Source: Acetobacteraceae bacterium
GTDB lineage: Bacteria > Pseudomonadota > Alphaproteobacteria > Zavarziniales > Zavarziniaceae
Assembly (NCBI GenBank): GCA_947379865.1
Contig: CANCOY010000034.1
Coordinates: 1-34,299 of the forward strand
Direction of reading: 5' to 3'
DNA: 34,299 nt
How positions within the stretch are numbered: position 1 is the first letter of the stretch; the number at the start of each line of letters is the position of its first letter. Below the pieces are notes generated by a model. The model was not told where the DNA came from. It was given only the letters and a program-made list of their open reading frames with translations, and made no database searches. Made by a program: the position numbers and the translations under genes. Positions 32,875-34,299 of this stretch are shown piece after piece.

Positions 32875-32929
32875 ACGCAGCCCAATGCAGCGAACCGGGC
32901 ATCCCGGGGCTGCCTGAGGATCAGAGAAC

Positions 32930-34299
32930 ATGAACACCTTGCATCATTATATCGACGGACAGTCCGTGGCGCCCAACACGGGTGCCTATCTCGACGCCTT
33001 CGATCCGCGCACGGGCAAGCCCTGCGTTGCCGTCGCTGCGGGCAATGCGCATGACGTTGATCTGGCGGTGCAGGCCTCCGCGATTGCTGCTGCCGCCTGG
33101 CGGGCGAGGCGGCCGATCGAGCGGGGGCGCATCCTGCAGGCGATTGCCGCCAGCATCCGGGCCAATGCCGCCCGCCTTGCCGAGATCGAGCAGGCTGAAA
33201 CCGGCAAGCCCTCGTGGCAGGCGCCGTTCGAGATCGAGGTGGCGGCGCAGTATTTCGAGTTCTATGGCGGCCTGGTGAACGTCTTTGGCGGCGAGACCAT
33301 CAATCTGGGTGCTGGCTATCACTCCTATACCTCGCGGGAGCCCTATGGTGTGGTGGGTGTCATCACGCCGTGGAATGCCCCCCTCAACCAGGCTGCCCGC
33401 GCCGTGGCGCCGGCATTGGCGGCAGGTAACACGGTGGTGCTCAAGCCCTCGGAGTTCACCTCCAGCACCAGCATTGAGGTGGCGCGTCTGGCGGTTGAGG
33501 CCTGTGGCCTGCCCGTCGGTGTGCTGAACGTTGTCCTTGGGGCTGGCAAGGAATGCGGTTCTGCCTTGGTCTCGCACCCCTTGGTGCGCAAGGTTGCCTT
33601 CACGGGCAGCGTGCGGGCAGGCCGCGAGATTGGCCATATCGCCGCCGAACGCATCCTGCCGCTCACCCTGGAACTGGGTGGCAAGTCGCCGAACATCATC
33701 TTCGAAGATGCGGACCTGGCGCAGGCCATTCCGGGCGCGGTGCGGGCCTTTGTACTCAATGCCGGGCAGGTGTGTCTGGCGGGCACGCGCCTGCTGGTGC
33801 AGCGCTCGATCCATGATCAGGTGGTGACACAACTGGCCGCCGCCGTGCAGGCGGTGAAGGTTGGCCAGGCGCCTGATGCGCTGGTGGGGCCGTTGACCAC
33901 ACAGGCCCAGTTCGAGCGGGTAAAGAGCTATTTCGAGATCGCGCGTGCCGACGGCGCGCGGCTGGTGGCAGGCGGACAGACCTTGGCTGATGACGAGCGC
34001 GGCGATGGCTGGTTCGTTCAGCCCACGGTCTATGCCGACGTGACCAACGACATGCGCATCGCCCGCGAGGAAGTGTTCGGGCCGGTGCTTGCGGTAATGC
34101 CCTTTGATGACGAGGCCGATGCCATCCGCATCGCCAATGACACGGACTATGGCCTGGCTGCCGGGATCTGGACGCAGAACCTGGGCCGTGCCCACCGCGT
34201 GGCGGCTGCCCTTGAGGCGGGCCAGATCTATGTCAACGAATATCAGGCCGGTGGCGTGGAGACGCCGCTGGGTGGTTACAAGATGAGCGGCTATGGCCG
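32930..34299 (+). CDS. NAD(P)-dependent aldehyde dehydrogenase, 3' truncated by window edge
   Basis: The first 456 residues of an ALDH-superfamily enzyme, which oxidises an aldehyde to the acid, are present. Motifs are VITPWNAPLNQ (Asn149), the cofactor lysine in LKPSEFT (Lys172), FTGSVRAGREIG, the general-base glutamate in LELGGKSPN (Glu248) and the nucleophile Cys282 in NAGQVCLAGTRLLV, then REEVFGPVLAV and NDTDYGLAAGIW. The sequence ends in GGYKMSGYG, about 20-35 residues short of a typical C-terminus. GAGGA lies 10-15 bp before the ATG. It is probably co-transcribed with the CoA-transferase gene. The substrate is undefined; the product could feed the CoA-transferase. Confidence 0.92.
   Translation, partial: MNTLHHYIDGQSVAPNTGAYLDAFDPRTGKPCVAVAAGNAHDVDLAVQASAIAAAAWRARRPIERGRILQAIAASIRANAARLAEIEQAETGKPSWQAPFEIEVAAQYFEFYGGLVNVFGGETINLGAGYHSYTSREPYGVVGVITPWNAPLNQAARAVAPALAAGNTVVLKPSEFTSSTSIEVARLAVEACGLPVGVLNVVLGAGKECGSALVSHPLVRKVAFTGSVRAGREIGHIAAERILPLTLELGGKSPNIIFEDADLAQAIPGAVRAFVLNAGQVCLAGTRLLVQRSIHDQVVTQLAAAVQAVKVGQAPDALVGPLTTQAQFERVKSYFEIARADGARLVAGGQTLADDERGDGWFVQPTVYADVTNDMRIAREEVFGPVLAVMPFDDEADAIRIANDTDYGLAAGIWTQNLGRAHRVAAALEAGQIYVNEYQAGGVETPLGGYKMSGYG

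Noticed and set aside
1..34299. tRNA, rRNA, CRISPR, insertion sequence or prophage
   Set aside because: Read through for tRNA-like ends, regular direct repeats with spacers, transposase or integrase motifs and flanking repeats; none seen.

Overview
The window is about 34.3 kb of GC-rich chromosomal DNA, densely packed with ordinary bacterial genes. The content points to an alphaproteobacterium, probably Rhodospirillales-like, although genus cannot be fixed from sequence alone. Supporting markers are a DUF1127 protein, a DUF4169 protein, the RHH_4-type ribbon-helix-helix protein, an alpha-type SspB, and the short PLP-dependent ornithine/lysine decarboxylase typical of this class. I see no tRNA or rRNA genes, no insertion sequences, no integrase and no CRISPR array. 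Both ends cut genes: a SprT-like metalloprotease at the left and an aldehyde dehydrogenase at the right.

Layout. 1-5223 (minus strand): SprT-like protein, ornithine decarboxylase with an unusually long structured leader, then a two-gene unit of an AtuA-like protein and an MFS exporter. 5396-7504 (plus): a DsbD/ScsB-type thiol reductase. 7547-11114 (minus): nadA-nadB-nadC, the complete de novo aspartate-to-nicotinate-mononucleotide route, behind a promoter that overlaps a palindromic operator. 11402-11746 (plus): DUF1127 protein followed by a three-copy hairpin repeat. 11885-16173 (minus): acyl-CoA thioesterase, pentapeptide-repeat protein, UvrD helicase, PrmA. 16306-17712 (plus): D-lactate dehydrogenase-type flavoprotein. 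17761-18669 (minus): rhodanese and PaaI-type thioesterase. 18783-20119 (plus): HEIGH-motif protein of unknown function and DedA membrane protein. 20132-28002: DUF4169 protein, a large AsmA-family protein (plus strand), RHH protein, an NTF2/kinase fusion, class I fumarase and SspB. 28142-34299: a divergently arranged flavin/CoA cluster, with a TcuA-like FAD dehydrogenase, etfB and etfA on the minus strand and a class III CoA-transferase and an aldehyde dehydrogenase on the plus strand.

The part most like an uncharacterised system is the right-hand cluster. Its flavoprotein resembles tricarballylate/fumarate-reductase-type dehydrogenases but is translationally coupled to its own electron-transfer flavoprotein, with a CoA-transferase and an aldehyde dehydrogenase across a shared AT-rich control region. 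The simplest reading is catabolism of an organic acid with electrons passed to ETF; the substrate cannot be read from the sequence. Other points of interest are regulatory: the approximately 390-nt odc leader with hairpins, a small ORF and a cysteine-rich open frame; several promoters placed so that the mRNA would begin at or next to the start codon; paired palindromes upstream of nadA; and the triple hairpin repeat carrying a copy of the DUF1127 gene's end.
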